In this document: positions 1-8,227 of the stretch, in pieces | Layout of the letters: the number at the start of each line of letters is the position of its first letter | How positions within the stretch are numbered: the first letter of the stretch is position 1 | NCBI GenBank assembly: GCA_019421015.1 | Contig: JAHZGC010000018.1 | Span: forward strand, 1-40,290 | From: Coriobacteriaceae bacterium | GTDB lineage: Bacteria > Actinomycetota > Coriobacteriia > Coriobacteriales > UMGS124 | Length of the DNA stretch: 40,290 bases | Direction of reading: 5' to 3' | Made by a program: the position numbers and the translations under genes | The notes under the pieces: model-generated | The model's database searches: none | What the model was told of the DNA's origin: nothing | Seen by the model: only the letters and a program-made list of their open reading frames with translations

Positions 1-254
1 CGGCCCACGCTGCCGACAACGCGAAGGGCCTGCCCGGCGCCCGCGGTTGGGACGACCAGATGGCTGGCGCCCGCAAGGCGGTTGACTCGGAGCCCATGTT
101 CAAGGTGGCCATCGACTCCGAGAAGGCTCGCCGCTACCGTGCCGAGGCTGCGCCCGAGAAAGAAGACACCTGCTCGATGTGCGGCAACTTCTGCGCGGTC
201 AAGAACATGAACCGCATCCTCGACGGCGAGCTCGTGGACGTCTACGACGAGTAA
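1..254 (+). CDS. thiC: Phosphomethylpyrimidine synthase ThiC, C-terminal fragment
   Basis: Only the last 84 codons are in the window; the reading frame enters at base 3 and stops at TAA 252-254. ThiC is the radical SAM enzyme that rearranges aminoimidazole ribotide into the HMP phosphate of thiamine. The visible part has the AHAADNAKGLPGARGWDD segment, typical of the region before the cluster domain, and the terminal cysteine motif CSMCGNFC that binds the 4Fe-4S cluster. As read here the spacing is CxxCxxxC, one residue shorter than the textbook Cx2Cx4C of long ThiC forms. I believe this also occurs in short anaerobe-type ThiC, but could not check. The gene faces the permease gene at 889-2325, so the 634-nt gap after it lies between converging genes. 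Confidence 0.93.
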   Translation, partial: AHAADNAKGLPGARGWDDQMAGARKAVDSEPMFKVAIDSEKARRYRAEAAPEKEDTCSMCGNFCAVKNMNRILDGELVDVYDE

Positions 255-322
255 TGTGGCGCGGGATTGGAGCCCGGGCGTGCTGCTGGGCGTGGTGCCG
301 GCCGTCGGATTGGGGGTTCTGC

Positions 323-482
323 TGGCAAGAAAACGTTCCAATCAGGACGCTAACGGGCCGATCTGGCAATTTAGCGGGGAAATCAGGACGTTCGGCGGCT
401 ATTTACACCCCCGACGTCCTGATTTCCCCGAATTCTTGCCATTTGGAGGGCCGCTCGTCCTGACTACTTCGGTTTTTTGTCA
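323..482. repeat. Mirror-arranged 41-nt repeat array, family I (2 forward + 2 reverse units)
   Basis: Four units of about 27 conserved nt start with TGGCAA (or TGACAA) and end with TCAGGACG. Forward units start at 323 and 364. Reverse-complement units occupy 414-441 and 456-482. TGGCAA recurs at a step of 41 nt, as does CAGGACG (343 and 384), and the mirrored CGTCCTG sits at 415 and 456, again 41 nt apart. The inner pair forms a perfect 16-bp inverted repeat (376-391 with 414-429) and the outer pair a shorter one. The 14 nt between conserved blocks differ from unit to unit. The whole could fold as a long interrupted hairpin in DNA or RNA. Function unknown. Confidence 0.85.
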
Positions 483-553
483 GCGGGCACCGGCCCAACC
501 CAAGGGGTCGGGTTCTGCAAGATGGGCGGCGTACGGACGACGCCGATTCAGAT

Positions 554-845
554 GGCACCGAATCGGCGTTCTGTAAGGGGCAATCGCGCTTGTTGGCACC
601 AAACTCGAGTTATGTAAGGGGTAATCGCGCTCGGTGGCACCAAACTTGAGTTATGTAACAGCCCGGTGCCAAAAAGCGGCGCGCTGTGCCTTCCGGTGCT
701 TACAAAACGCCGATTCGGTGCCATTCTCCGCTGCTGGCGCTTACACAACGCGCGCCCGGTGCCATACTCCGTTGTTAGCGTTTACACAACGCTAGTTTGG
801 TGCCATTCCTTTCGCGCAGGGTTTACGCAACGCGCATTCGGTGCC
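554..845. repeat. Mirror-arranged 41-nt repeat array, family II, copy 1 (3 forward + 4 reverse units)
   Basis: Seven units of about 24 conserved nt begin GGCACCRAA and end GTTNTGTAAG, separated by about 17 nt of unconserved sequence. Forward GGCACC sits at 554, 595 and 636; mirrored GGTGCC sits at 717, 758, 799 and 840. Every step within an arm is exactly 41 nt. The last forward and first reverse unit are 39 nt apart (660-698), and this centre holds an extra out-of-phase GGTGCC at 665. The period is not a multiple of three, so this is not coding. A second array with the same consensus, period and 39-nt centre lies at 13346-13596. Confidence 0.9.
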
Positions 846-888
846 ACCGTCACGCCCGCATGCGCTGCACCCCGTGATGTCGGTCCCC

Positions 889-2325
889 CTACACCCCGCG
901 GATTGCCTCGATGGCGCTGACCTTCACGGCCTTGCGCGCCGGCAGGTAGCCCGAGCCCAGCCCCACCAGCACGGCGAACACCACCGCGAAGGCGTAGAGC
1001 CACCAGGGGATCACCGACATCCGCGCGGCCTCGCCGCCCATAAACGACCAGACCACGTCGTCAAAGGTAAAGGACTGCCGCGAGAACAGGTTCATCCCCA
1101 CCGAGGCCGCCATGCTCACGAGGCATCCCACGACGCCGCCTATGAGCCCTATGGCGGCGGCCTCGGCGAGGAAGAGCGCCTTCACGTCGCCCACGTAGCA
1201 GCCCAGGGCCTTCATGACGCCGATCTCGCGGGTGCGCTCCGAGACGCTCATGATCATGGTGTTCGTGATGCCCAGCGCAGCCACAAAGAGCGACACGGCC
1301 CCCAGGCCGCCCAGAAGGAGCTGCTGTTGGGCGGCCTGCTCCTCCATGGGTTTGCGTACGGACTCCATGGAGTAGGTGTTGAACCCCATGGCCCCGATGG
1401 CCTCCTCCACTTCGGCCACACGGTCGATGCCCTCGACCTTGACGATGGCGTTCGAGTAGCTGTCGGTGCTGGTGGAGCCGCCGGTGAAGTCCTGCGACGA
1501 CGCCTGGGCGTCGAGGGCCCGGCGCACCAGGGAACGCAGCACCGCGGTGTCCATCACGAGGCCCTCCGAGGTCTCCCAGCCGCGCGAGTAGTCCTCCTTG
1601 AGCACGCCGGTGAACACGACCTGCTGGCTGGCGAGCACGTTGTCGTCCCAGTCGGTGATCTCGAGCGTCACCGGACCGCATGAGAGCAGGTCCACATAGG
1701 GTTCGGGCACCTCGACGTCGTCGCCCAGGTACTCGCCCTGGTCCGAGTACATGAACGCGTAGCGGTCCACCTGGTTGGCACCCTCGGGGCGGTAGGAGTC
1801 CACAAAGTTGTAGGCGAGCCACTGGCCCGCGAGGGCCTCGGCGGGCACGTCCTGGCCCGAGAGGCCCGCTGACGCCCCTGCGGCCGCCTCGATCTGCTCG
1901 CCCTCCATGGGGGAGTAGCCCACGGCGTCGAGGCTGGCGGCGTCGAGCCCCACCACGTTGGCCCAGTAGGTCTGGTAACGGTCGGAGAGGCCCGCCTTGA
2001 GCCGCGTCGAGAAGCTGTAGTTGTTGAGGTCGAACTTGCCGCTGGCCGCCACCACGCCGTCGATGTGCCTGAAGGTCTGGATCGCCTCGTCGTCAAGCTT
2101 GGCGGCGTCGGCGCCGCCCCCCTGGTTGCCGTAGACCTGCACGAGGGTGAGGTCGCCCATCTGGGCGAGGGTGCGCTCGGTCTGCTCCGAAAGGCCAAAG
2201 CCGATGGAGACCATGATGACGATCGACGCGGTGCCCACCATGACGCCGAGGGCCGTGAGGACCGTGCGCGCCCGGCGGCGCTTGAGGTTCTGCACGCACA
2301 TGGCGGCGATGTCGGAGGGGCGCAC
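889..2325 (-). CDS. MacB/FtsX-type ABC transporter permease
   Basis: A 478-residue membrane subunit of an ABC exporter or mechanotransmission system. One membrane segment near the N-terminus (about residues 20-45) follows the basic stretch LKRRRAR. A large extracytoplasmic MacB_PCD-like region comes next (about 45-325), then the FtsX block of three membrane segments containing SVSERTREIGVMKALG and ending in LPARKAVKVSAIEAIRGV, the usual MacB/LolC-like ending. The start is GTG at 2323-2325, only 3 nt after the stop of the upstream CARDB-like gene, so translation is probably coupled. The ATPase partner is encoded at 4134-4889. Known relatives export peptides, antibiotics or lipoproteins or drive cell-wall hydrolases; the substrate here cannot be told from sequence. 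Confidence 0.9.
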   Translation of the reverse strand: MRPSDIAAMCVQNLKRRRARTVLTALGVMVGTASIVIMVSIGFGLSEQTERTLAQMGDLTLVQVYGNQGGGADAAKLDDEAIQTFRHIDGVVAASGKFDLNNYSFSTRLKAGLSDRYQTYWANVVGLDAASLDAVGYSPMEGEQIEAAAGASAGLSGQDVPAEALAGQWLAYNFVDSYRPEGANQVDRYAFMYSDQGEYLGDDVEVPEPYVDLLSCGPVTLEITDWDDNVLASQQVVFTGVLKEDYSRGWETSEGLVMDTAVLRSLVRRALDAQASSQDFTGGSTSTDSYSNAIVKVEGIDRVAEVEEAIGAMGFNTYSMESVRKPMEEQAAQQQLLLGGLGAVSLFVAALGITNTMIMSVSERTREIGVMKALGCYVGDVKALFLAEAAAIGLIGGVVGCLVSMAASVGMNLFSRQSFTFDDVVWSFMGGEAARMSVIPWWLYAFAVVFAVLVGLGSGYLPARKAVKVSAIEAIRGV

Positions 2326-2328
2326 GGC

Positions 2329-4080
2329 CTAACCCTCGCGCTTCGCGGCGGCGTGGGCCCCCGGCAGGTCGGGCACCTTGGTGCGCGGTGCGGGCGGTTT
2401 GGGGGCGCCGTAGGGGATGGGCGGGACAGGTGCCGAGAGGTCCCAGTCGTCATCGTCGGCCGCCGCGTGACGGCCCTTCTTGCGCCGCTTGTGCAGACGG
2501 GCGGCAAGCGCCACGGCGGCCACGATGGCGGCCCCTATGAGCGCCCAGCCCCAGATCGGCATCGCGGCGGCCTGCTCCGGTTCCTCGAACTCGGCGGGGT
2601 CGTAGAGGTCCATGTCGCCCTCGCCGAAGTCCATGGCAGGAAAGTCCATGACCTCCAGCGACACGGGGAAGGTCTTGACCACGGGCTCCTCGTTGGCGTT
2701 CTCGTACTCGACGGTCAGGGTCAGGTCGAGCGTGCCGCCGGAGAGCGGCGTGAAGACGAAGCCGATGGTGCCGCTCTTGCCCGCCTCGATGTTGCCGAGG
2801 TTCTGCACGGAGGTCATGGTCTGGATATCGGGCCCCTCGATGGTTGCGGCCACGTTGCCCACGGGGGACTTGCCCTTGTTCACGTAGGGGAGCGTGATCA
2901 TGGCCTCGACGCCCACCATGGCGTCGGTGGGCAGGGTGGGGGCGGCCAGGGAGAAACGGTCCTGCTGGTAGGTGGGCACCGTGAGGCGCACCTCCGAGGT
3001 GGCCTGCTTGCGCTGGTTGTTGTCGACGTACTCGTACTTGAAGCCGATGGTCAGGGCGCCGGGGTCGTTCTTCTCCGTGGCGAGCGCCTTCACGGTGAGG
3101 GTTTCCTGCTGAGACGCCCCCGGGGCCATGGACGGCACATAGAAGGTGTTCGTGCCGCCGTTGATGGCGAACTTCTCGCCGGTGTCCACCGTGACCACAA
3201 TGTTCTCGGCCACGAGCTGGGCGCTCGTGTTGGTGAACGAGAAGGTCAGGGGAAAGGTGCTCCCCGTTGCCACGGCGTCGCTGCCGTCGCCGTAGGTAAA
3301 GCCGCTCACGATGATGTTGGGCACCGGCTTGTCGACGGTGCTTTCGGGGGTGACGGTCTGGGTGATCCCGCCGCCTCCGCCCCAGTCGCCGCCCCAGATG
3401 TCGCCGGGGTCCTCAGCGCCGGGGGCGGGGTCCTCGGGCGTAGGTTGGGTGGCCGCGGTGCGCACGGGGAGCGTGTCGTTGCGGGAGGCCTCCACGAGCG
3501 AGCCTGCGTCCTCGTAGTAGAACTTGGTGCTCACCATGAGGTTCTGGGCGGTCGTGGCCGCCGCCTCGAGCGCCACGACGTTGAGCGAGATGGTGCAGGT
3601 CTTGTGGGGCTCGATGTTATCGAGGGCGAAGGAGGAGCGGCCGTCGACCAGGGCGAGCCCCGAGGTCGGCTCGAAGTTCGCGACGGGGGAGACGATCGTG
3701 GTCTCGCCGCGGTTCTCAAAGGTGACCTCGATGAGCGCCTCCTGGCCGGGGGCCGGCACGCTGGAGCTGGTGTAGGAGGCGATGACCATAGGCACCGGCA
3801 CGTTGGCGGGCGGCTGGGGCGCGGGTTCCTCGGGGGTCGAGGGCGCCGGCACGACGGGGGTCTCGGGCTGGACGGGCGGCTGCGGGTCGGCCGGGACCTC
3901 GGGAACGGCAGGGTCCTCGGTTATCGGCGGCACATCCGCCGGCACCTCGGAGATGACGGGGATGTCGGAGAAGGGCGCCGTGCCCTCGGATGCGCGGGCG
4001 GCGCTGACGGCCAGGGTCGAGGCGAGAAGGGCCGCCATGCAGGCGGACAGCGTGCAGAACGTGCGGCGATGCGAGGTCAT
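2329..4080 (-). CDS. Exported CARDB-like (COG1361-type) membrane-anchored protein of the ABC cassette
   Basis: About 583 residues. A signal peptide covers residues 1-32 (positive start, then SACMAALLASTLAVSAARA). A proline-rich linker follows (about 40-95), rich in PEVPADPQPPVQPE-like sequence. Several beta-rich domains of about 110 residues resemble the CARDB/S-layer-like domains of COG1361. A C-terminal membrane helix (IWGWALIGAAIVAAVALA) is followed by a basic RLHKRRKKGR stop-transfer and a short cytoplasmic tail. I chose ATG at 4080 because an AGGAG site lies 5 nt upstream and the signal peptide starts there; a longer frame would overlap the ATPase gene. In Gram-positive bacteria such proteins are often encoded with MacB-like permeases. 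A role in presenting substrate or contacting the wall is inference. Confidence 0.83.
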   Translation of the reverse strand: MTSHRRTFCTLSACMAALLASTLAVSAARASEGTAPFSDIPVISEVPADVPPITEDPAVPEVPADPQPPVQPETPVVPAPSTPEEPAPQPPANVPVPMVIASYTSSSVPAPGQEALIEVTFENRGETTIVSPVANFEPTSGLALVDGRSSFALDNIEPHKTCTISLNVVALEAAATTAQNLMVSTKFYYEDAGSLVEASRNDTLPVRTAATQPTPEDPAPGAEDPGDIWGGDWGGGGGITQTVTPESTVDKPVPNIIVSGFTYGDGSDAVATGSTFPLTFSFTNTSAQLVAENIVVTVDTGEKFAINGGTNTFYVPSMAPGASQQETLTVKALATEKNDPGALTIGFKYEYVDNNQRKQATSEVRLTVPTYQQDRFSLAAPTLPTDAMVGVEAMITLPYVNKGKSPVGNVAATIEGPDIQTMTSVQNLGNIEAGKSGTIGFVFTPLSGGTLDLTLTVEYENANEEPVVKTFPVSLEVMDFPAMDFGEGDMDLYDPAEFEEPEQAAAMPIWGWALIGAAIVAAVALAARLHKRRKKGRHAAADDDDWDLSAPVPPIPYGAPKPPAPRTKVPDLPGAHAAAKREG

Positions 4081-4133
4081 ACGGGCTCCTGTGGTGTGTT
4101 TTGGCTGCGGTGAGGAGGTGTGGGACGTGCGTG

Positions 4134-4889
<756 letters not shown>

Positions 4890-4897
4890 ATACAAGA

Positions 4898-4941
4898 GTT
4901 CCTCCCAAGCTCACCAGTATAGTGGTGTGCCCGGGAGGAAC
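4898..4941 (-). promoter_or_regulatory. Hairpin that would sequester the ATPase gene's ribosome-binding site
   Basis: On the minus strand GTTCCTCCC (941-933) is followed by GGGAGGAAC (906-898), a perfect 9-bp stem that buries the Shine-Dalgarno sequence of the ATPase gene. A second inner stem pairs CACCA with TGGTG (912-916 with 923-927) around a 6-nt loop. The loop region read on the minus strand contains TATACT, which could be a -10 box. If transcription starts there the stem is absent from the mRNA; if it reads through from the SIMPL gene upstream, the site is masked. Confidence 0.55.
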
Positions 4942-4985
4942 GGGTGAGGAATCGGATGTCCCGTGTGACGATTTTCTTACAAACC

Positions 4986-5822
4986 TTACAGGACCTCGTA
5001 CTCCACGGTGACGTTGGCCTCGATCTGCACCGTGCCGGGGTCGAGGGCCATGCCGTTGTCGCTGGACGCCTCGTCGGTCATGGCGCCGGCGGCGTACGCC
5101 TTGGGCTCGGCGGGGCGGTAGGCCTGCCCGTCGTAGCCCTCGACCACGCTCAGGAGCTCGCCCAGCTCGTCGCCGTTGGCGTCCGCCAGGGCCGCGGCTT
5201 TCTCCTGCGCCATGGCGAGGGCGCGGCCGAGCGCCTGCTGGTAGAGTCCATCGTAGTCGCTGCAGTAGTACGACACGCCGTTCACGCGGTTCGCGCCGGC
5301 TCCGGTGGCCGCCGTGATGGCCTTGCCGGCCCGCTCGATGTCGAGCCCCTGTACGGTCACCGATATGTTCATCTGGTAGCCCGTGATCTTCTCGGTCGAG
5401 GAGCTGTAGTCGTACTGCGGGCTCAGGTAGACGTCGCCGGAGGAGATGTCGTCGGCGTCGATCCCAAGCTCCTCCAGGGCCGCCGTCACCGCGTCGAGGG
5501 CGTCGGAGGCCTGCTGCTGGGCCTCGTCGGCGGTGTCGGCCGTGGCGGCGATGCCGAGCATGAGCTCTGCGGTGTCGGGCGTGGCCGCCACGGAGTCGGT
5601 GCCGGTCACGGTCACGGTGCGGGCCTCGCCGCGCAGCGAGGAGAAGGGGATGGTGGTGCTTTCGGAGCCGGTCGAGACGCTCACGCCGTCGCGGACGACC
5701 GAGACGTGGGGGATGGGGGAGCATCCGACGGCACCTAGAAGCAGGCCGGATGCCAGAAGCGCGGAGCCGGCGAGGACGGCGGCGCGGCGGACGGTTCGGG
5801 GGGCGGTGGGTCGGTAGGCCAT
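4986..5822 (-). CDS. SIMPL-domain (DUF541) lipoprotein
   Basis: 278 residues. The N-terminus is a lipoprotein signal (basic start, hydrophobic LLASGLLLGAVGC, lipid-accepting Cys about 34). The SIMPL/DUF541 domain spans roughly residues 65-278: it opens with ARTVTVTGTDSVAATPDTAEL, includes the GYQMNISVTVQ strand, continues through a helix with ALAMAQEKAAALADANG, and ends in the typical VEANVTVEYEVL-like strand. SIMPL proteins form periplasmic or surface oligomers of unclear function, often tied to stress resistance. A strong AGGAGG site lies 5 nt before ATG. It is encoded in the same direction as, and just upstream of, the ABC cassette, 97 nt before the ATPase start, so co-transcription is possible but unproven. 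Confidence 0.9.
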   Translation of the reverse strand: MAYRPTAPRTVRRAAVLAGSALLASGLLLGAVGCSPIPHVSVVRDGVSVSTGSESTTIPFSSLRGEARTVTVTGTDSVAATPDTAELMLGIAATADTADEAQQQASDALDAVTAALEELGIDADDISSGDVYLSPQYDYSSSTEKITGYQMNISVTVQGLDIERAGKAITAATGAGANRVNGVSYYCSDYDGLYQQALGRALAMAQEKAAALADANGDELGELLSVVEGYDGQAYRPAEPKAYAAGAMTDEASSDNGMALDPGTVQIEANVTVEYEVL

Positions 5823-5948
5823 GGGGACCTCCTAAAGCGACGGGGCGGGTTTCCTTGCCCCACAGTGTACCCCACCGCGCGCACGGTCGGGACGGGGGCT
5901 GGCGCGTCCCAAAATCGTTGTGTCGCCGGTTTGTCTGTATTTGCTGAT

Positions 5949-5984
5949 TTGCATAAAAGCAGCGCGTTAAACACTATATAGTGT
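5949..5984 (+). promoter_or_regulatory. AT-rich promoter region with a perfect 14-bp palindrome
   Basis: The 245-nt divergent gap 5823-6067 has one AT-rich island. ACACTATATAGTGT at 971-984 of this kilobase (5971-5984) is a perfect palindrome overlapping the most -10-like sequence (TATATA 5975-5980). A TTGCAT at 5949-5954 is a possible -35, with a rather long 20-nt spacer. The arrangement suggests a dimeric repressor site on the promoter of the binding-protein gene at 6068. The regulator is not evident in the window. Confidence 0.45.
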
Positions 5985-6067
5985 CAGTCGACAACGCCTG
6001 CGCACAAGGGAGCCGCCGTTGAGGGGACGGGACGGCCGCGCGGGCCCGACCAAACTAAGGAGCGTTC

Positions 6068-7648
6068 ATGGAACTCACCCCCGCCTCTGTTGACCGCCGC
6101 AGCCTTCTGAAGGGCGCCGCCGCCCTGGGGGCCCTCGCCGCCTGCGGGGCCGTTGCCGGCAACGACGGGCTCGCCGCCCGCACGGCGCTGGCCGACGAGG
6201 CCGCCGGCCGCATCGTGGCCGGCCGCGCCACCGACTCCGACAACCTCGACCCCGTCACCTGCGTGGGCAACGCCAACATCTTCGTGTTCAACCTCATCGT
6301 CGAGGGCCTTGTGAAGACCTCCGACGACGGCAGCGAGATCCTGCCCTGCCTCGCCACCGACTGGGAGGTCTCCGAGGACGGCACCACCTACACCTTCAAC
6401 GTGCAGGAGGGCCTGCTCTTTGCCGACGGCTCCCCGGTGACCGCCGAGGACTGGCAGTGGACCTTTGACCGCGCCATCGAGGCCGAGGACTCCAACTGGC
6501 ACATGTGCGTCGAGAACATCGACCACGTGGAGTGCCCCGACGACACCACGGTGATCGTCGTGACCAAGGAGCCGGCGGCCGCCACCATGGCCAACCTGTG
6601 CATCTTCACGCTGGGCGTGCAGTCCAAGGCCTACTTCGACAAGGTGGGGGAGCAGGAGTACCAGAACGGCCCCATGGGTACCGGCCCCTACATGGTCAAG
6701 GAGTGGAAGCGCGGCGAGTTCCTGACCCTGGCCGCCAACCCCAACTACCGCGAGGAGGGCAAGCCGCTCACGGCCGAGATCGAGTTTAAGGTCGTGGCCG
6801 ACGACTCCAGCCGTGCCCTGCAGCTCCAGGGCGGTGACATCGACATCGCGACCGACCTGCCCTTCTCGTCGCTCGCCCAGCTCGAGAACGACGACAACTG
6901 CGTGCCGGTGCCGAGCCCCTCGACCATCACGCGCTTCATGGCCCTCAACGTCGCCAATGAACACCTCTCCGACGTGAAGGTGCGCCAGGCGCTCACCAAG
7001 GCCACCGACCCCCAGCAGATCGTGGACGCCGTGCTCTTTGGCTACGGCACCCCCATCGGCACGATCTTCTCGACCACGAGCAAGTACTGCGACACGACCC
7101 TGACCCCCAACGTGCCCGACATCGAGGGCGCCAAGGCCCTGCTCGCCGAGGCCGGCTGCCCCGAGGGCTTTGACCTGGGCATCCTCATCCGCGGCGGCAA
7201 CGCCCTGGAGGAGCAGGTGGCCATGGTGCTCATGCAGCAGTGGGCCCAGATCGGCGTGAACCTGGTCATCGACTCCACCGAGGCTACCTCCTACAAGAGC
7301 CGCATGTACGGCATGGAGTTCGACACGCTCATCGACTACTGGAGCGACGACATCCAGGACCCGAGCGAGTTCATGCAGTTCGTCTTTGACTTCGACTCGG
7401 CCAGCGGCTTCGACACCAACTTTGAGCAGCCCGCCGAGATGGTGGCCCTCAACGACGCCGCCAACGTGGCCGCCACCGACGAGGAGCGCATCGGGCTCTA
7501 CGCCCAGATGCAGCAGGAGTTTGCCAAGCAGGCTATCTGGATTCCGCTGTTCTCTATGCCCTTCCAGAACGCCGTGCGCGTGGGTGTCGAGGGCTTTGTC
7601 CAGACCCCGCTGGGCAACTACCGCTTCGACCATCTGGTGAAGGCGTAG
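6068..7648 (+). CDS. Peptide/oligopeptide-type ABC substrate-binding lipoprotein (SBP_bac_5 family)
   Basis: 526 residues. The signal sequence has a twin arginine (DRRSLLKG, Arg 10-11) and then LAAC with Cys 26, so Tat export with lipid anchoring is plausible. The mature part follows the SBP_bac_5 pattern: LDPVTCVGNANIFVFNLIVE, LATDWEVSEDGTTYTFNVQE, the SPVTAEDWQWTFDRA helix, GPMGTGPYMVKEW, and a later half with VRQALTKATDPQQIVDAVLFGYG. Family members deliver peptides, nickel or other solutes to Dpp/Opp permeases. No permease or ATPase gene lies beside it, so it either serves a transporter encoded elsewhere or acts as a stand-alone receptor. AAGGAG lies 7 nt before ATG. An intrinsic terminator follows at 7690-7722. 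Confidence 0.92.
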   Translation: MELTPASVDRRSLLKGAAALGALAACGAVAGNDGLAARTALADEAAGRIVAGRATDSDNLDPVTCVGNANIFVFNLIVEGLVKTSDDGSEILPCLATDWEVSEDGTTYTFNVQEGLLFADGSPVTAEDWQWTFDRAIEAEDSNWHMCVENIDHVECPDDTTVIVVTKEPAAATMANLCIFTLGVQSKAYFDKVGEQEYQNGPMGTGPYMVKEWKRGEFLTLAANPNYREEGKPLTAEIEFKVVADDSSRALQLQGGDIDIATDLPFSSLAQLENDDNCVPVPSPSTITRFMALNVANEHLSDVKVRQALTKATDPQQIVDAVLFGYGTPIGTIFSTTSKYCDTTLTPNVPDIEGAKALLAEAGCPEGFDLGILIRGGNALEEQVAMVLMQQWAQIGVNLVIDSTEATSYKSRMYGMEFDTLIDYWSDDIQDPSEFMQFVFDFDSASGFDTNFEQPAEMVALNDAANVAATDEERIGLYAQMQQEFAKQAIWIPLFSMPFQNAVRVGVEGFVQTPLGNYRFDHLVKA

Positions 7649-7689
7649 GACGCACCGGAACCTTCGCTATCGCGCCTATCTGTTTTGTG

Positions 7690-7722
7690 AGGCCCCGGTT
7701 CTTGCGAGCCAGGGCCTTTTTT
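7690..7722 (+). terminator. Intrinsic terminator of the binding-protein gene
   Basis: AGGCCC (7690-7695) pairs with GGGCCT (7712-7717), followed by TTTTTT at 7717-7722. It ends just inside the stop codon of the converging GNAT gene. Confidence 0.85.
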
Positions 7723-8227
7723 ACTTCCGTATCGGCAGGTGGTACATGGCGGGAAGGGGCGCAAAGCCCACGTCGGCATAGAGCCGCTTGCCCGCTTCCG
7801 ACGACTCGAGGTAGACCTTGCCCGCGCCGAGCCGGCGCGCCTCGCCCACGAGCCAGCCCACGACCGCCTTGCCGACGCCCGCGCCGCGCATCGCAGGGAC
7901 GGTGTAGACGTTCATGAGGTAGGCGTTTTTCCCCGAGGGGTTGTCGGGGGAGGGAAGCTCGCCTTGCAGGCAGATGCCCCCGCAGCCGACGACGTGGCCG
8001 TCGATGGACGCGAGGCAGGCCACGTGGCCGTTGCCGGGCAGCTCCCGTTCGTAGTAGGTGCGGTTGGCCGCGAGCAGCGAGCCCAGGTCGGCGTCTTCGG
8101 GGATCGAGAACACCTCGCGCAGCACGGTCTCGCGCCAGGCCATGAGCTCGTCAAGGCGCTCGATTCCGGCCCGCTCCACGTGTACGCCGCCCCCGGTCCC
8201 GGGTCGAGGCGCCTTTCCGGGCGCCAT
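7721..8227 (-). CDS. GNAT-family N-acetyltransferase
   Basis: 168 residues with the GNAT fold: an N-terminal helix pair (ELMAWRETVLREVF), the central strands LASIDGHVVGCGGICLQ, motif A with VYTVPAMRGAGVGKAVVGWL (acetyl-CoA pyrophosphate loop RGAGVG), and motif B KVYLESSEAGKRLYADVGFA. It would acetylate an amine; the acceptor is unknown. Its ATG shares one base with the stop of the adenylation-enzyme gene (TGATG at 8229-8225), so the two are probably translated together. That tight link is the main clue that it works with the adenylation enzyme. Ordinary stand-alone GNATs look the same, so a metabolic pairing remains inference. Confidence 0.9.
   Translation of the reverse strand: MAPGKAPRPGTGGGVHVERAGIERLDELMAWRETVLREVFSIPEDADLGSLLAANRTYYERELPGNGHVACLASIDGHVVGCGGICLQGELPSPDNPSGKNAYLMNVYTVPAMRGAGVGKAVVGWLVGEARRLGAGKVYLESSEAGKRLYADVGFAPLPAMYHLPIRK

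Larger units (their letters stand above)
255..888. other. Gene-free 634-nt gap between converging genes, filled with repeats
   Basis: No credible gene lies here; short frames exist on both strands but lack ribosome sites and run through the repeats. The gap holds two separate repeat arrays (323-482 and 554-845), described as their own entries. The stretch 255-322 and the stretch 483-553 show nothing I can name. There is no clear intrinsic terminator for thiC, unless the first array's hairpin, which contains a run of six T at 473-478, serves as one. Confidence 0.85.

Noticed and set aside
554..845. CRISPR array
   Set aside because: Blocks are only partly conserved, spacers are about 17 nt, the arms point in opposite directions and there are no cas genes. 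This is not a CRISPR.
548..920. Short open frames through the 41-nt arrays on both strands (also 13224-13657)
   Set aside because: The 41-nt step shifts frame in each unit, so the similar peptide snippets are by-products of the repeats. There are no ribosome sites.
2065..4113. Long open frame on the plus strand opposite the CARDB-like gene
   Set aside because: High GC creates long antisense frames; the His/Gly/Arg-rich product has no family character, and the minus strand has a signal peptide, domains and a ribosome site.
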